64,000 nucleotides of DNA from Malania oleifera (taxonomy: Eukaryota; Streptophyta; Magnoliopsida; Santalales; Ximeniaceae). Of the stretch, positions 22,536-33,200 are shown piece after piece. The stretch covers positions 90,379,191 to 90,443,190 of the forward strand of contig NC_080423.1 in the NCBI RefSeq assembly GCF_029873635.1. The letters are read 5' to 3'. Both the position numbers and the translations under genes were made by a program. The notes under the pieces were generated by a model that searched no databases, was not told the origin of the DNA, and worked only from the letters and a program-made list of their open reading frames with translations. Every line of letters starts with the position of its first letter. The first letter of the stretch is position 1.

Positions 22536-24658
22536 TGTTGACCTTATAGGTCACGCCCTGGTTTTGATAATGACAAATACTCTTATATTTAATAAATATC
22601 TAGTTCATGTGCAGGTCAATATTAGCAGATCATTAATGGCACGTAACAGATCAAAAAGCTTGAAGACAATTTCATATTCCAAATTGTAATATCTCTAAGT
22701 GAAATTTGTCTGTAATAGTAATTAGGGCATTTGGTTTGTAATAAGCTCACACACATCACATGCATGATTTATTTTGTAAGCTCAAACCGAACCATGAATG
22801 AGAAAGGACCATAGAAAGACCTTAGTGTGCACCTTCGGTCGACCGACACCGGACTTTTTCGGTGTTTCCAAATTTGACCCCAAGTGACCTTAGGACACAC
22901 ACATATTCACATACATTTGTTAGCACTTGATTAGGACTTGTTTGATTTAATACAAGACCGAAATGCACACTTGGTGCACTTTCGATCGACCGAAACCTGT
23001 AGTTCAAAAGGCTCTGGTCGACCGAACCAGCCCTGGGTCAACAGTTTGACCAAGGCTCGGTCGACCGAGACCTTATAGTTCATTTGACCCCGGTCGACCG
23101 ACCAACTTTGTACTCCAACAACCTGGTCGACCGAAGGGTCTCGGGAAAATTTCCAGCGGTCTGATCGACCGAACCATAGAGTTCAAAAACGGCCCGGTCG
23201 ACCGAACCTTGGGAATTTGCAAAATCGCCTTGCCTCGGTCGACCGACCACTCAGTTCAAAATGCCCCTGGTCAACCAAGCCATTTGAGTCCTGGTCGACC
23301 AAACCATTTCTAGTCGATCGGACCTCTCGGGTTGCTCCTATTTTTTTATCGTGGTTAAATGCTTTAAACGGGGTTAAATTAATTTAAATGTCATTAAACT
23401 TTTCCAATAATCCCTAATAGGTCCCCAATGATCAAAATTATCAGAATGTCTATATATACTCTTTCATTTGGTAGATTAAGCACGGATTAGCAAAAAGGAT
23501 TAGGAAAACCTCTCTCAAGCAAAAATACCTTCTTTTGATTCCTATTTGCTCATATCTTTCCTAAAAGCACTCTAGCTCACTTCTTCAAGTTCAAAATCAT
23601 TTGTAAGTGCTTTGAGTATATATATTCAAATAGGTTTTGCTCTCATTGTTTAGAGTGTTTGAATCGATTTTTCTCTCGAGAGCATAACCTAAGTTTTTTT
23701 AGGAGGCTTTGCTAATAAGTCTACTCTAAGAAGACTTGTGGTAAACTTCTGAGTGTTGCATTATCATTGCAATATCTTTGGAAATTTGTATTTGTTTTGA
23801 TTTGCAAAAACATATTTCAAGCTTACTCAAATATCTTGTGAAATTTATTGAACCATTTGTGAAAAGATATTTGTGCTTGTTACACTAATCTTTGTGGTAT
23901 TATTTATACAAGTATATATATCATTTTCCGAAAACAAAGATTATCTATTTTGCAATCCAAGCATATACACATTCGTATGATTGACACATTCTATTGATTG
24001 ATAATGTTGAGGCTTGTTTAATACTCTGTGTGAACACGCTTGATTGAATATTTTGAAGTACACAGATTATTATTGACACTCTCACGTACTTACTACACTG
24101 ATGGAAAACATTGTTGAGTGTTTACATATTTAGACCACACAGAGCTTACATTATTAAATCATCTGTGGTGCTTTGTGTTTGTGCGCATTTGTGGTACAAA
24201 TCTGCTTTACGTGAAAGCACTCTTGTATTGTACCTTTGATTGTATATCTGAGAGATTCCAGGCGTGGCCTGAGGGGGCGGTAATCTAGCCCGGTAAGGAT
24301 TGGTGTAAAGGTTGAGGTCAGCCCTATGGTAATTTGACCTAATTTGTATAGGTGCCGCTCCACCCGTTTAAGTGAGCAAGTTATCGTGATAATCCTTGTG
24401 CTAGTTAGCCAAGGTGGGGACATAGGCAGTTGGCCGAACCTCGATAACATATCTGCATATCATCCTCTCTTTGCTGCTTTCTGGTGCTAGTGTGATTGTT
24501 TAAACAGCTTTATTCAATTTCTTGTATATTTACATTATTTGCACTAGATTGACCATAGGGTTGTGAACATACTGCTGTTAGGAGGAACACCTAGGAAATA
24601 AATTTTAAAAATACCAATTCACCCCCTCCCCCCTCTTGGGATCATGGTAAAGCTAACA
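22536..24658 (+). mobile_element. Solo LTR, probably Ty1/copia (copy 1)
   Basis: 2123 bp starting TGTTGACCTTATAGGTCAC and ending GCTAACA, flanked by a perfect 5-bp duplication TAGGG (22531-22535, 24659-24663). The uninterrupted site is visible in the sibling LTR near 15645. It contains an array of about twelve GGTCGACCGA-type palindromes (22836-23335), a TATA-like TCTATATATACT (23449-23460), the hairpin CCAGGCGTGGCCTGA (about 24257) and a pyrimidine-rich end. There is no internal region, so it formed by LTR-LTR recombination or belongs to a non-autonomous family. The copia assignment rests on end sequence and the pyrimidine block only. Confidence 0.85.
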
Positions 24659-26100
24659 TAGGGCTATACATAAATACTCTCAAAACTACTCACTTTACTG
24701 ACAGGGCGGTACTGAAGGCCCTCTACCTGCAAGCCTGATCTGCTCACCTACCTGGATCACCTGAAAAATTTTAAAGTAATGGGATGAGCCAACGCTCAGT
24801 AAGAAAAAATATGATATTGTTAATGTGTGGCAAATGAGATACAATACTATGAAGATCTATTTCTATATAATCATGTATAACCGAATCTATAAATATAGTA
24901 CAAATAATATAACCACCACCTTTCCCATGTTGCTTAACATATTTGTATTTTAGGTTTCTATACATAATACTTTTAATATTGATATACATATATTCTATGT
25001 TTCTATGAAATTGTACGTACATAATAATAGCTGAAAACTTCCCTGGATGGATAACTGTATGTCATGATTTAACCCCTCACGACAGGGTTATCTGGCCCGT
25101 AGGCGGGATCTACCCTCACTGGCTGACCAGGATAAACCACTATACTCCATCAGTCTGATCAGCCCTCCTCAACCCATATCCAATGGGGAGCCTGTCCACT
25201 CGTGGGCATTTGATCGACCTACTTACCACGTATTATCTAAATAGGTGGTTGCACTTTATACTGTATGTAGCAACGGTACTGTGCTCCGTAATCTATAATG
25301 GTCCATCAGGGTCTAATACTATATAATACATCTCTATATACAACTATCTATTTTACCATGATTCTGTGATAACTGTATTAACCATGACGCTGTAATAAAC
25401 TGTATCTATATCAATTGTATTTCTAAAATGAACTGAAAAATTGTATGTCATGGTACTAAAAATTGTATAATCATGGTATTTTGAAAATATTATAAAACAT
25501 ATTCACTATCTGTATATTCTGTAAAACATAACTCTGAAAAATATTGTAAAGCATGTTTCTGTACTATATCTATATTCTCAAGCCACACAATAATTTAAAA
25601 CATATTATTCATAATCGATAAACTGTATAAAGTTCTGCTGTGAATAATAACCTGGTAAAAATACACATTTCATACTAAAAATCATTTTAAAACTTCCTAA
25701 CATAGCATATTTCCCTTACCTGATTTCTACTAAAATCCCCCTACTGTGACGGGTCCTACACCCGCAGGGTCCTCCACTCAACACCCTGAAAATCATATAT
25801 CCCAGAACAAAATATTACTATTTCTATGTCTAGAGCATTTCCTACAACTGTTAGAAAGTCAAATTTCAACAAAAAGGTCTTACCCTGAATCTAGGATGAA
25901 ATCCAACTTCGTCCCACCGACAATCTGCTCCGACAGACTTGGAGAGAACTTTCCCAGGTGCATCGTGGTGGCCTCAGATCGTTGATCCAGCGACTAACGG
26001 GGCCGAAATCGAAGAGAGAAAAGGGAAAGACCGTAGAGAGAGGAGAGAGAGACAGAGAGAGTGTTTCTGCAAATTTGCTACGTAAAAATCCAAGTTTCAG

Positions 26101-26110
26101 CTATTTATAG
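26101..26110 (-). promoter_or_regulatory. TATA box of the chromovirus 5' LTR
   Basis: The minus strand reads CTATAAATAG directly downstream of the palindrome array and upstream of the GA/CT tract. It is the likely promoter core for this element's genomic RNA. Confidence 0.55.
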
Positions 26111-26463
26111 AATCGGATTCGTCAACGAGATACGTCACCTCATCGACGAGTCCTGTAGAAAATTCGTCAATGAACCTGCACCCTCATCGATGAATTTCAG
26201 ACTTCCAAAAATCCTCTCTTGGTATCTTCTCGTCGACGAAACTTGTCTTCGTCGATGAGGTCCTATTGCACCCTCTTCGGCGAATCCCCTGTGTTCGTCA
26301 ACGAGGACCTGATAAATTCTCTTGGGTCATTACATCCCAAAGTGCAACATCATCAACGAACGTGCGTTCGTCGACGAAATCGACTGCCTCCGTCTGTTAC
26401 TATTTCCATTTTCCTCCCTTTTTATTATTTAAATACCATTATTCTTCGAGTCAATACATTTAT

Positions 26464-26611
26464 GATTTCCGCAATATATGAGAGTATAGATCATTATAAA
26501 ATACACGTATATCCCTGTTTAGGGTGGATAGATATGTATGTTATCAGGATTTGTACAAATTATGTATGTATAGTAGCACTCTGGGGTCGTATTAAGGGTC
26601 GGGGCATTACA
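26464..26611 (+). mobile_element. 3' end of the plus-strand gypsy LTR
   Basis: Resumes after the TTTAT duplication and ends GGGTCGGGGCATTACA, the same terminal sequence as at 30743. A tRNA-iMet-like PBS follows, so the LTR broken at 2163 and 15420 is a 5' LTR in plus orientation. Confidence 0.65.
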
Positions 26612-26614
26612 ATT

Positions 26615-26627
26615 TGGTATCAAAGCC
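26615..26627 (+). promoter_or_regulatory. Primer-binding site, tRNA-iMet type, one change
   Basis: TGGTATCAAAGCC, three bases after the LTR end. One base differs from the canonical TGGTATCAGAGCC. Confidence 0.7.
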
Positions 26628-27554
26628 TATAGCCAACTGGAAGTGTGATATGAATTGCATTGCCTGGTTATGGATATACTATGATTTCAAAGGTTGTTTC
26701 AAAAACCGACCGTTCAAAAATGGATTTTATAAATATAGGATATATGATACGATATTTTGAATAAAATGAACAATGGAAATATACTATGAGGTACTGGTTG
26801 GTTATTTATGGATTATGTTTAAATACTGAAATCGTGTGGCAGGTGAATAATTGGTAAGGTTATTGTGTAACCAGATTTGGGGTATGGTTGTGAAAATATT
26901 AAACAGTTTGTGAAATATACTGGAACTGCCTTTGCAAAAGACTGGAATTTGATATGATGGTCGAGGGCCGGGTTTTATTTAACAGCTGGGGGCCAAGTTT
27001 TATTTAAAGGCTATGAGCCAGGTTTTATTTAATGGTCGAGGCCGAGTTTATTTAAATGGCAGGTTCTATATGAAATGAGATTTATATTACAGTTTTTATT
27101 ACCAAAATTTCATGATATGGTTTAAGAACCCTGAGGACCAGTTGTATTGTGAGCATGGTACCGTTACTAGGGAATTATTATTGAGACCGTGTGCGCCCAC
27201 ACTATACTGAGAGGTGTAGGGTGGTCTCTTCCTTTTAGCCTACGTAAGGATGAAGTACCGTTCCTAAGGACCCGTGCTAGGAAATGGTAAGGCTAGCGAA
27301 CCTGCAACTGAGTTGTAAATGCCTGCAAATGTACTTGCAGATGGTTACTTTGACTGTGTATGGGCTGATCCCCCAGGGTATAAGTCCAGCCTTCGGGCCG
27401 CACAACCTGTACCATGGGGGAAGTAAATAGTGTGTTAGTCTCAGGAAGTGTCTTCTATGCATATCTATTTATTTATCTAAATGATGTTATTATTTATTGA
27501 ACTGGTTTATACTAAGAAAACAAAATGCATATTTTTTAACTGTAAAGGTGCGAG
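26628..27554 (+). other. LTR-derived relic with minisatellite
   Basis: No coding potential. It holds four degenerate units of about 27 bp (26955-27058), each ending GGTTTTATTTAA or similar. Downstream it has GGTACCGTTACT and a GGGCCGCACAACC segment. These parallel the interior of the LTR at 27555-30743, suggesting a further diverged LTR piece rather than internal retrotransposon sequence. Confidence 0.4.
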
Positions 27555-27931
27555 TGTAATGACCTGAATAATAATGGTATTTAAATAATAAAGGAAGGGA
27601 AATGGAAACCGAAAACATAAGGAGGCCATATACTTCATCGACGAACGCTCCGCATTCGTCAACGACATCACATTTTGGGGGATAACCATAATTTCAAGGA
27701 AATGGTCAGGACTCGTCAACGAGTGCATAAGAAAATTCATCGACGAACACAAGGCCTCGTCAACGAGAAAATACCGAGAGAGGTTCTGGGGCAGCCTAAA
27801 TTTCGTCGACGAATACAGGGTCTCGTCGATGAATTTAATGAAGGACTCATCGCCGAGGTTACGTGTCTCGTCAACGAAATCCCCCGTCTATAAATAGAAA
27901 AATTCGGATTTTTAAGCTTCTCTAAGAAGCT

Positions 27932-27933
<2 letters not shown>

Positions 27934-27983
<50 letters not shown>
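27934..27983. repeat. (CT)n microsatellite in LTR leader
   Basis: Fifty bases of pure CT downstream of the TATA box, at the conserved CT-tract position of this LTR family. Confidence 0.9.
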
Positions 27984-27986
<3 letters not shown>

Positions 27987-28505
27987 TTAGTTCTCCCTCT
28001 TTCTTTCGTCGATTTCAGGCCAGATCTTCACCGGATGGACAATCCAAAGTCACCACGACGCTCCTGGGGAAGTTCTCTCCAAATCTGCTGAAGCGGATCA
28101 TTGGTGAAAGTTAGGTGGAAACCATCCCAAATCCAGCGTAATGCCTTTTACTCAATATTTGGATTTGTGACAGTTGAGAAAAGTGTTATACACTTAGAAA
28201 TACTAAACTTTAATACTGAGAGTTTTCATTTCCAGGGGTGTTGAATTGGGAACGTTGGAAATCATCCCTAAGTTGAGGTAAGGCTTTTTAAGCCGAATTT
28301 GACTAATGGCAGTTATAAGAAGTGTTATACATGTAGAAATATTGAAGTTTAATACTGGAGGTTTTCATTTTCAGGGTGTTGAGTTAGGAACCCTGCGGGT
28401 GCGGGGCAGTTTTATTAGGGGCTTTCCAGGAATCAGGTAAGGGGATAAACTAAGTTAGTTTTTTTTTTTAGAAAATACATGCATATATATATATATATAT
28501 ATATA

Positions 28506-28521
28506 TTCCTGAAACCATATG

Positions 28522-28563
<42 letters not shown>

Positions 28564-28579
28564 CATATGGTTTCAGGAA
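28506..28579. repeat. 74-bp perfect palindrome with TA core
   Basis: Arms TTCCTGAAACCATATGC (28506-28522) and its exact reverse complement (28563-28579) flank an uninterrupted (TA)n. A second (TA)n lies just upstream at 28484-28504. Confidence 0.9.
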
Positions 28580-28734
28580 AAATAAATATATTTACATATA
28601 TGATTTATATTTGGAAAATACTGTGAAAATGATCGTATGTTGAATATGTGAAAAATCTATTGTGTGGCATGAGTATAAAATGATAGGAAATACTGTTTCT
28701 GGGAATGTGATTATGATACTGATTTTTATGATGG

Positions 28735-29010
28735 AAAACCGGCGTACGGGCCGAGGTTTTTATATGTTTGCCGGCGTACGAGCCGTGCTATGTGATTGTG
28801 ATTTGCTAGCGTACGGGCTGTGCTATGTTTGCCGACATACGGGTCGTGTTATGTGACTGTGATTTGTCAGCGTACGGGCTGTACTATGTTTGCCAGCGTA
28901 CGGGCCGTGCTATATGACTGTGATTTGCCAGCGTACGAGCTGTGTTATGTTTTTGCCGGTGTACGGGCCGAGCTATGATAAAATGTGTAATACCTGCGCA
29001 CGGGCCGATG
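28735..29010 (+). repeat. Minisatellite, about eight degenerate units
   Basis: Repeating GCCGGCGTACGGGCCGTGCT-like units separated by ATGTTTG or ATGTGATTGTGATTT spacers, giving an approximate 60-bp higher-order repeat. It lies in the LTR between leader and stem-loop. Confidence 0.85.
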
Positions 29011-30199
29011 ATTTTCATGATATACGTATATGTGCAAAATGATATGATTGATGTGAGAATAAATTATATGAAATATCTATGTATCACAGTTTTATTATAT
29101 ACTATATGATATCAGAACCTGGTTGGCTTGGTCTAGGCTAGCACTTGCACGGTACCGTTGCTATGTGTCCATGGTTTTCGTGATCATGTTATCTGTGTTA
29201 ACGCCGCTGTACAGAGTGGTGTGAGATTGGGTGGTCGATGTGGTTTTTAAGAAGTGTGCTGATTGCCCCTGGTATACGAACTAGGTCTGGCAGACCCATC
29301 GGACCTACAGACTACTGTTTGACTTGGCAGTGGTCAGCCAACCATTGTCAGGTCCCATCTTCGGGCCACACAACCCATTTATGTAGGGGTAATACATGAC
29401 AACAGCCAGCTAACCTACCAGGAATGTTTTTATGTTATTACTATTATGATATGAGATGAGATATGCTTATAAAATGCAGTATGTTCTGCCATATTTTGAC
29501 ATACATATGTTTTCCCATATTTGATAAACAGTACTGAATATGTTATATATGATATATGTAGAACACAGAATACTCATGTGGCCACACACTGGTATTAGTT
29601 TATTTCCCTTACTGAGAGATGTCTCACCCCTAAATCTTATAAACTTTTCAGGAGCCCCAGATAGGAGAGCGGGAAAAGCCCCGCTGAGCTAGTGCTGTGT
29701 ATCTGCCTTTTTTGAAGGGTAAGTTTTGTAGGGACAGTTAGATTTTGTGGGGAATATCCCTAAACATGATTTTTGGGATGTATATATTGAGATACAGTGA
29801 TTGTAGTAACTCTGGTATTGTAATGCATGTTATCATGAGATGTATATGATTATATGCTTTCTGCTGCTTAGGCTTCTTCTAAGTATATTCTATTATATCC
29901 GTGGTACCCACGGGTCCAGGTGGATGGTGACCTGCTGAGCTGGAATATATGATGTTGATATTATTATTAAAAAAAATGTGGAAAAATGAGCAGGTAGTGA
30001 TAGTGAGTATAAGTGATTTAAAATGCATAAATATTTATGGCAAAGTAAACTCTCTACCTGAGGGCTTGCTGAGAAATGTGAGTACCCTGATAAGTATCAG
30101 TTCTAGCCATACCAGGTTGCATAACGTGTTAGAGCATAGGGGAGCTACATGTATGGGCGTGTAATCTCCCCTATCCTCGGGAACTTTCGCCTATAAATA

Positions 30200-30201
<2 letters not shown>

Positions 30202-30247
<46 letters not shown>
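30202..30247. repeat. (GT)n microsatellite
   Basis: About 46 bp of pure GT, just after CTATAAATAATT. Confidence 0.95.
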
Positions 30248-30249
<2 letters not shown>

Positions 30250-30743
30250 TGAGTATGGTTTGGGGAATGATTTTTATAACTATGGTTAATTAACAACTTA
30301 TGATATATTGTATACACAAAAATTCATGGTGACCACACACTGATATTAACTTAATCTGCCTTATTGAGAAGTGTCTCACCCCAATATACAAATCATCTTT
30401 TTAGGACCATCTCAAAATAGAGCTTAGCAAGCTCCAGGGTAGGGTGATAGCTAGTTTTAGTTTTTATGAGTATCTGTAAGAACTCTAATATATTTAAGTT
30501 ATGTTTGAAGTCTCAGGATGTGTATGAAGGTGGTATGAACTTAGTTGGTTTTGTACTGTATTATGGTTTGTAATATGGATATTTGGAGACATTTATTTGT
30601 AAAGGTAGGTTAGAACTCTGGTAATGTATTTCAGAGAATGTATCATTTATTTCCGCTGCATTTATATAATGAATATAGTATCAAGTACATAGACGTCACT
30701 AAAGTAGCACCCCAAGCCCCATGTGGCGGGTCGGGGCATTACA

Positions 30744-31310
30744 TTGTCAATCGGTCAACAACCACCCAAATGGCATTTTGCCCATACAATGCTGGTGGCA
30801 ACCCTGTAACGAAGTCCATAGAGATGTGCTCCCACTTCCACTTAGGAATGTGAAGTGGTTACAATGGTCCTGCTGGTCCTGATGCTCAGCCTTCACTTGT
30901 TGACATGTCAAGCACTACTCCACTAACCGGGCAATTTCTCTCTTCATATTATTCCACCAGAAAGATTTTCATAGATCTCTATACATCTTAGTGCTTCCTA
31001 GATGCACTGTATAAAGAGAATGATGTACCTTTTCCAAAATGATTCTTTTAATCTCAATATCATCAGGTACACATAGTCTAGTGTGGAACCTCAAAACTCC
31101 ATCATTTGAAATATTAATATCTGTCCTCAATCCACTCCACACTTTATCCATAATTTTCATTAGCTCTGTATCTTTCATATAAGCGGTCTTAATCCTCTCC
31201 AGTAGCATTGGTTGAATTATCAGATTAGCAATGAATGCTTGGTGAATCCCGTCCACCGATTTCACACCAAATCTTTTTAGATCTATCCTGATATGATGTT
31301 GAACTACCAC
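30744..31310 (-). pseudogene. Truncated chromovirus integrase N-terminus
   Basis: The minus strand carries the RNase H-integrase linker (SNDGVLRFHTRLCVPDDIEI) and the zinc-binding domain: His pair in SLYTVHLGSTKMYRDL, then CLTCQQ. It reads into the first Asp region and stops abruptly at 30744, where an oppositely oriented LTR end (GCATTACA) begins. The catalytic D-D-E remainder, chromodomain and 3' LTR of this element are missing. Confidence 0.7.
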
Positions 31311-31426
31311 TGTGATACTGATGCACTCACTGACTTTTGACTCAATGCATCATCTACCACATTAGCTTTCCTTGGGTGATAACTGATGGTACAGTCATAA
31401 TCCTTTATTAGTTCCAGCTATCTCCT

Positions 31427-31771
31427 CTATCTCATATTCAGTTCCTTCTGCGTGAAGAAGTACTTAAGGCTTTTGTGGTTCGTAAAGATCTCGCACCTTC
31501 TACCGTATAGGTAGTGCCTCCAAATTTTTAACGCATATACCACTACTGCCAACTCCAAATCATGCGTGAGATAATTCTTCTCATACTCCTTGAGTTGTCG
31601 AGAAGCATATGCAATAACTTTCCCCTGTTGCATCAATACGTACCCAAGCCTTTCTAGGACGCATTACTATAGATCACGAATCCACCATCTTCTGATGGAA
31701 TGGTCAAAACCGACGTAGTGACGAGTCGTTGTTTCAATTCTTGAAAACTCTACTCGCTATCATTAGTCCAC
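31427..31771 (-). pseudogene. RNase H fragment of the second chromovirus
   Basis: Contains a [20 protein letters not shown]-type helix and [19 protein letters not shown]. The typical Asp of FTDHKS is replaced by Asn here. The region bearing the first catalytic Asp (31640-31771) is interrupted by stops. Confidence 0.7.
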
Positions 31772-32381
31772 TCATACTTCACATTTTTTCCTCGTCAACC
31801 GTGTCAAATGACCTGACCCCTCCACTAACCGATGATAATATCCTGCCAAGCCCAAGAAACTTCTAACTTTGTGAATATTCTTCGGTCTCGCCCAGTCCAC
31901 CACCGCCTCTATTTTACTCGCGTTTACAAAAACACCATCCTCGGATATTACGTGCCCTAAGAATGCAACCTTCTCCAGCCAAAATTCACATTTCTTGAAT
32001 TTAGTATAAAGCTTCTTTTCATGTAGCACCTGGAGTACCAACCTCAAATGATTCTCATGCTTCTCAAGACTCTTCGAATAAACTAGAATATCATCAATGA
32101 ATACTACCACAAATTGTTCTAGATATTCATGGAAAACCCTATTCATGAGGTCCATAAATGTCGCAAGAGCATTTGTCAATCTGAATGGCATAACTAGAGC
32201 TCATAATGGCCATACCTGGTTTGGAAAGCAGTCTTTGGAACATCTTCTACCTTGATTTTCACCTGATAATACCCTAATCAAAGATCAATCTTAGAATAGA
32301 CTTGTGTTCCCTAAAGCTGGTCAAACAGATCATCAATATAGGGAAGTGGATACTTATTTTTAACTATCACTGTTTTATCTC
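31772..32381 (-). pseudogene. Reverse transcriptase palm of the second chromovirus
   Basis: Shows the [20 protein letters not shown] block (usually [10 protein letters not shown]), the catalytic [14 protein letters not shown], the [20 protein letters not shown] motif and [17 protein letters not shown]. Part of the fingers (32192-32381) is legible but full of stops. Confidence 0.75.
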
Positions 32382-33200
32382 CTAGTAATCGATACACATT
32401 CTCATTGACTCATCTTTCTTTCTAACAAACAAAACTGGTGCTCCCCAAGATGATACATGGGGTTGGATAAATCCCCTGTCCAATAACTCTTGTAACAGTT
32501 CCTTTAACTCTTTCAACTCTGTTGGGACCATTCTGTAGGGAGCAGTAGAGATTAGTGTCGTCCCTGGGAGTATATCAATAGCGAACTTGATTTCACGGTC
32601 AGGAGGCAACCCGAGTAAATCCTCTAGGAATAAATCAAAGAATTCTCTCACTACTAGGATATCTTCAAACTTTAATTCTCTCTCATGTGCTTCCTTCACG
32701 CAAGCTAGGTACCCATGACATCCATCCAAGAGTAACATTTTTTCCTGTATAGTTGATAACATCTGTGGTGAGGAACGCACGCACGACCCAACAAACATAT
32801 ACTCCTGCTCCCCAGGAGGTTTGAACACTACCCCTTTCTTATAATAGTCAATACTGGCATGATTGGAAGCTAGCCAATCCATTCCCAAAATTACTTCAAA
32901 TCTGTGCATATCAAAGATCACTAAATTGGCGGGTAGCATTCTCCCTTGAATACAGATTGGATAGTTTCTAAGTACTTTTCTATATACTACTATTGTTCCT
33001 GTTGGTGTGACTATTGATAAATTGACATTTAACAGTTGAGTTTCTACCCCTCAAAATTTGATATATTCCCGAGATATGAAAGAATTTGTTGCTCCTGAAT
33101 CAAACAAAATAACAGCTTTAATTGAAAACATAGAAATAGTACCTGCCACTACATCACCTACATTCTCTACGTCTCCCGGTGTAAATGCATAAACCTGTGC
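32382..33200 (-). pseudogene. Protease and RT N-terminus of the second chromovirus
   Basis: Protease motif LFDSGATNSFI (about 33085-33115), then the FEVILGMDWLASNHASIDY strand, a linker with VREFFDLFLEDLLGLPPDRE, and RT motifs PYRMVPTELKELKELLQELL and MRMCIDY. A 185-codon open stretch (32382-32939) survives. A stop falls inside the conserved region after MCIDY. Confidence 0.78.

Larger units (their letters stand above)
15425..26458 (-). mobile_element. Tekay/Del-like chromovirus (Ty3/gypsy)
   Basis: Complete minus-strand element with perfect 5-bp duplications TTTAT at 15420-15424 and 26459-26463. The 3' LTR is 15425-17348. The 5' LTR is 22321-26458, opened by a solo LTR at 22536-24658. A tRNA-iMet PBS and a purine tract are present. 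The internal region carries gag, protease, RT, RNase H, integrase and a C-terminal chromodomain-like segment, all broken by stops and frameshifts. Without the inserted LTR it is about 8.9 kb. The LKSKK/LVKVLWRNH...SWELKNEIR ending is what assigns it to the Tekay branch. Confidence 0.88.
22321..26458 (-). repeat. 5' LTR of the chromovirus, split by a solo LTR
   Basis: Segments 22321-22535 and 24659-26458 align with 15425-17348. The interruption duplicates TAGGG. The terminal end on the minus strand is CAGGATGTTACA and the start is TGTATTGACTCGAAGAATAA. The palindrome array lies at 26110-26390 and the TATA box at 26101-26110. Confidence 0.88.
27555..30743 (+). mobile_element. Composite gypsy LTR region
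   Basis: Starts TGTAATGACCTGAATAATAA, with the palindrome array at 27635-27880, TATA (27887-27897) and a CT tract (27934-27983). Two copies of the conserved stem-loop follow (29613-29626 and 30365-30378), and the end is GGGTCGGGGCATTACA. At 3.2 kb with a duplicated downstream half, it looks like two overlapping or recombined LTRs rather than one 2-kb LTR. The flanks (GCGAG before, TTGTC after) do not form a TSD, so it is not a simple solo LTR. Confidence 0.6.

Noticed and set aside
22822-23340. CRISPR-like array of repeats with spacers
   Set aside because: The repeats are degenerate palindromes of about 10 bp with irregular spacing inside an LTR of a plant element; there are no cas genes and repeat lengths do not fit.
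28662-28856. 64-codon plus-strand frame
   Set aside because: It is a product of the GGCGTACGGGCC minisatellite.
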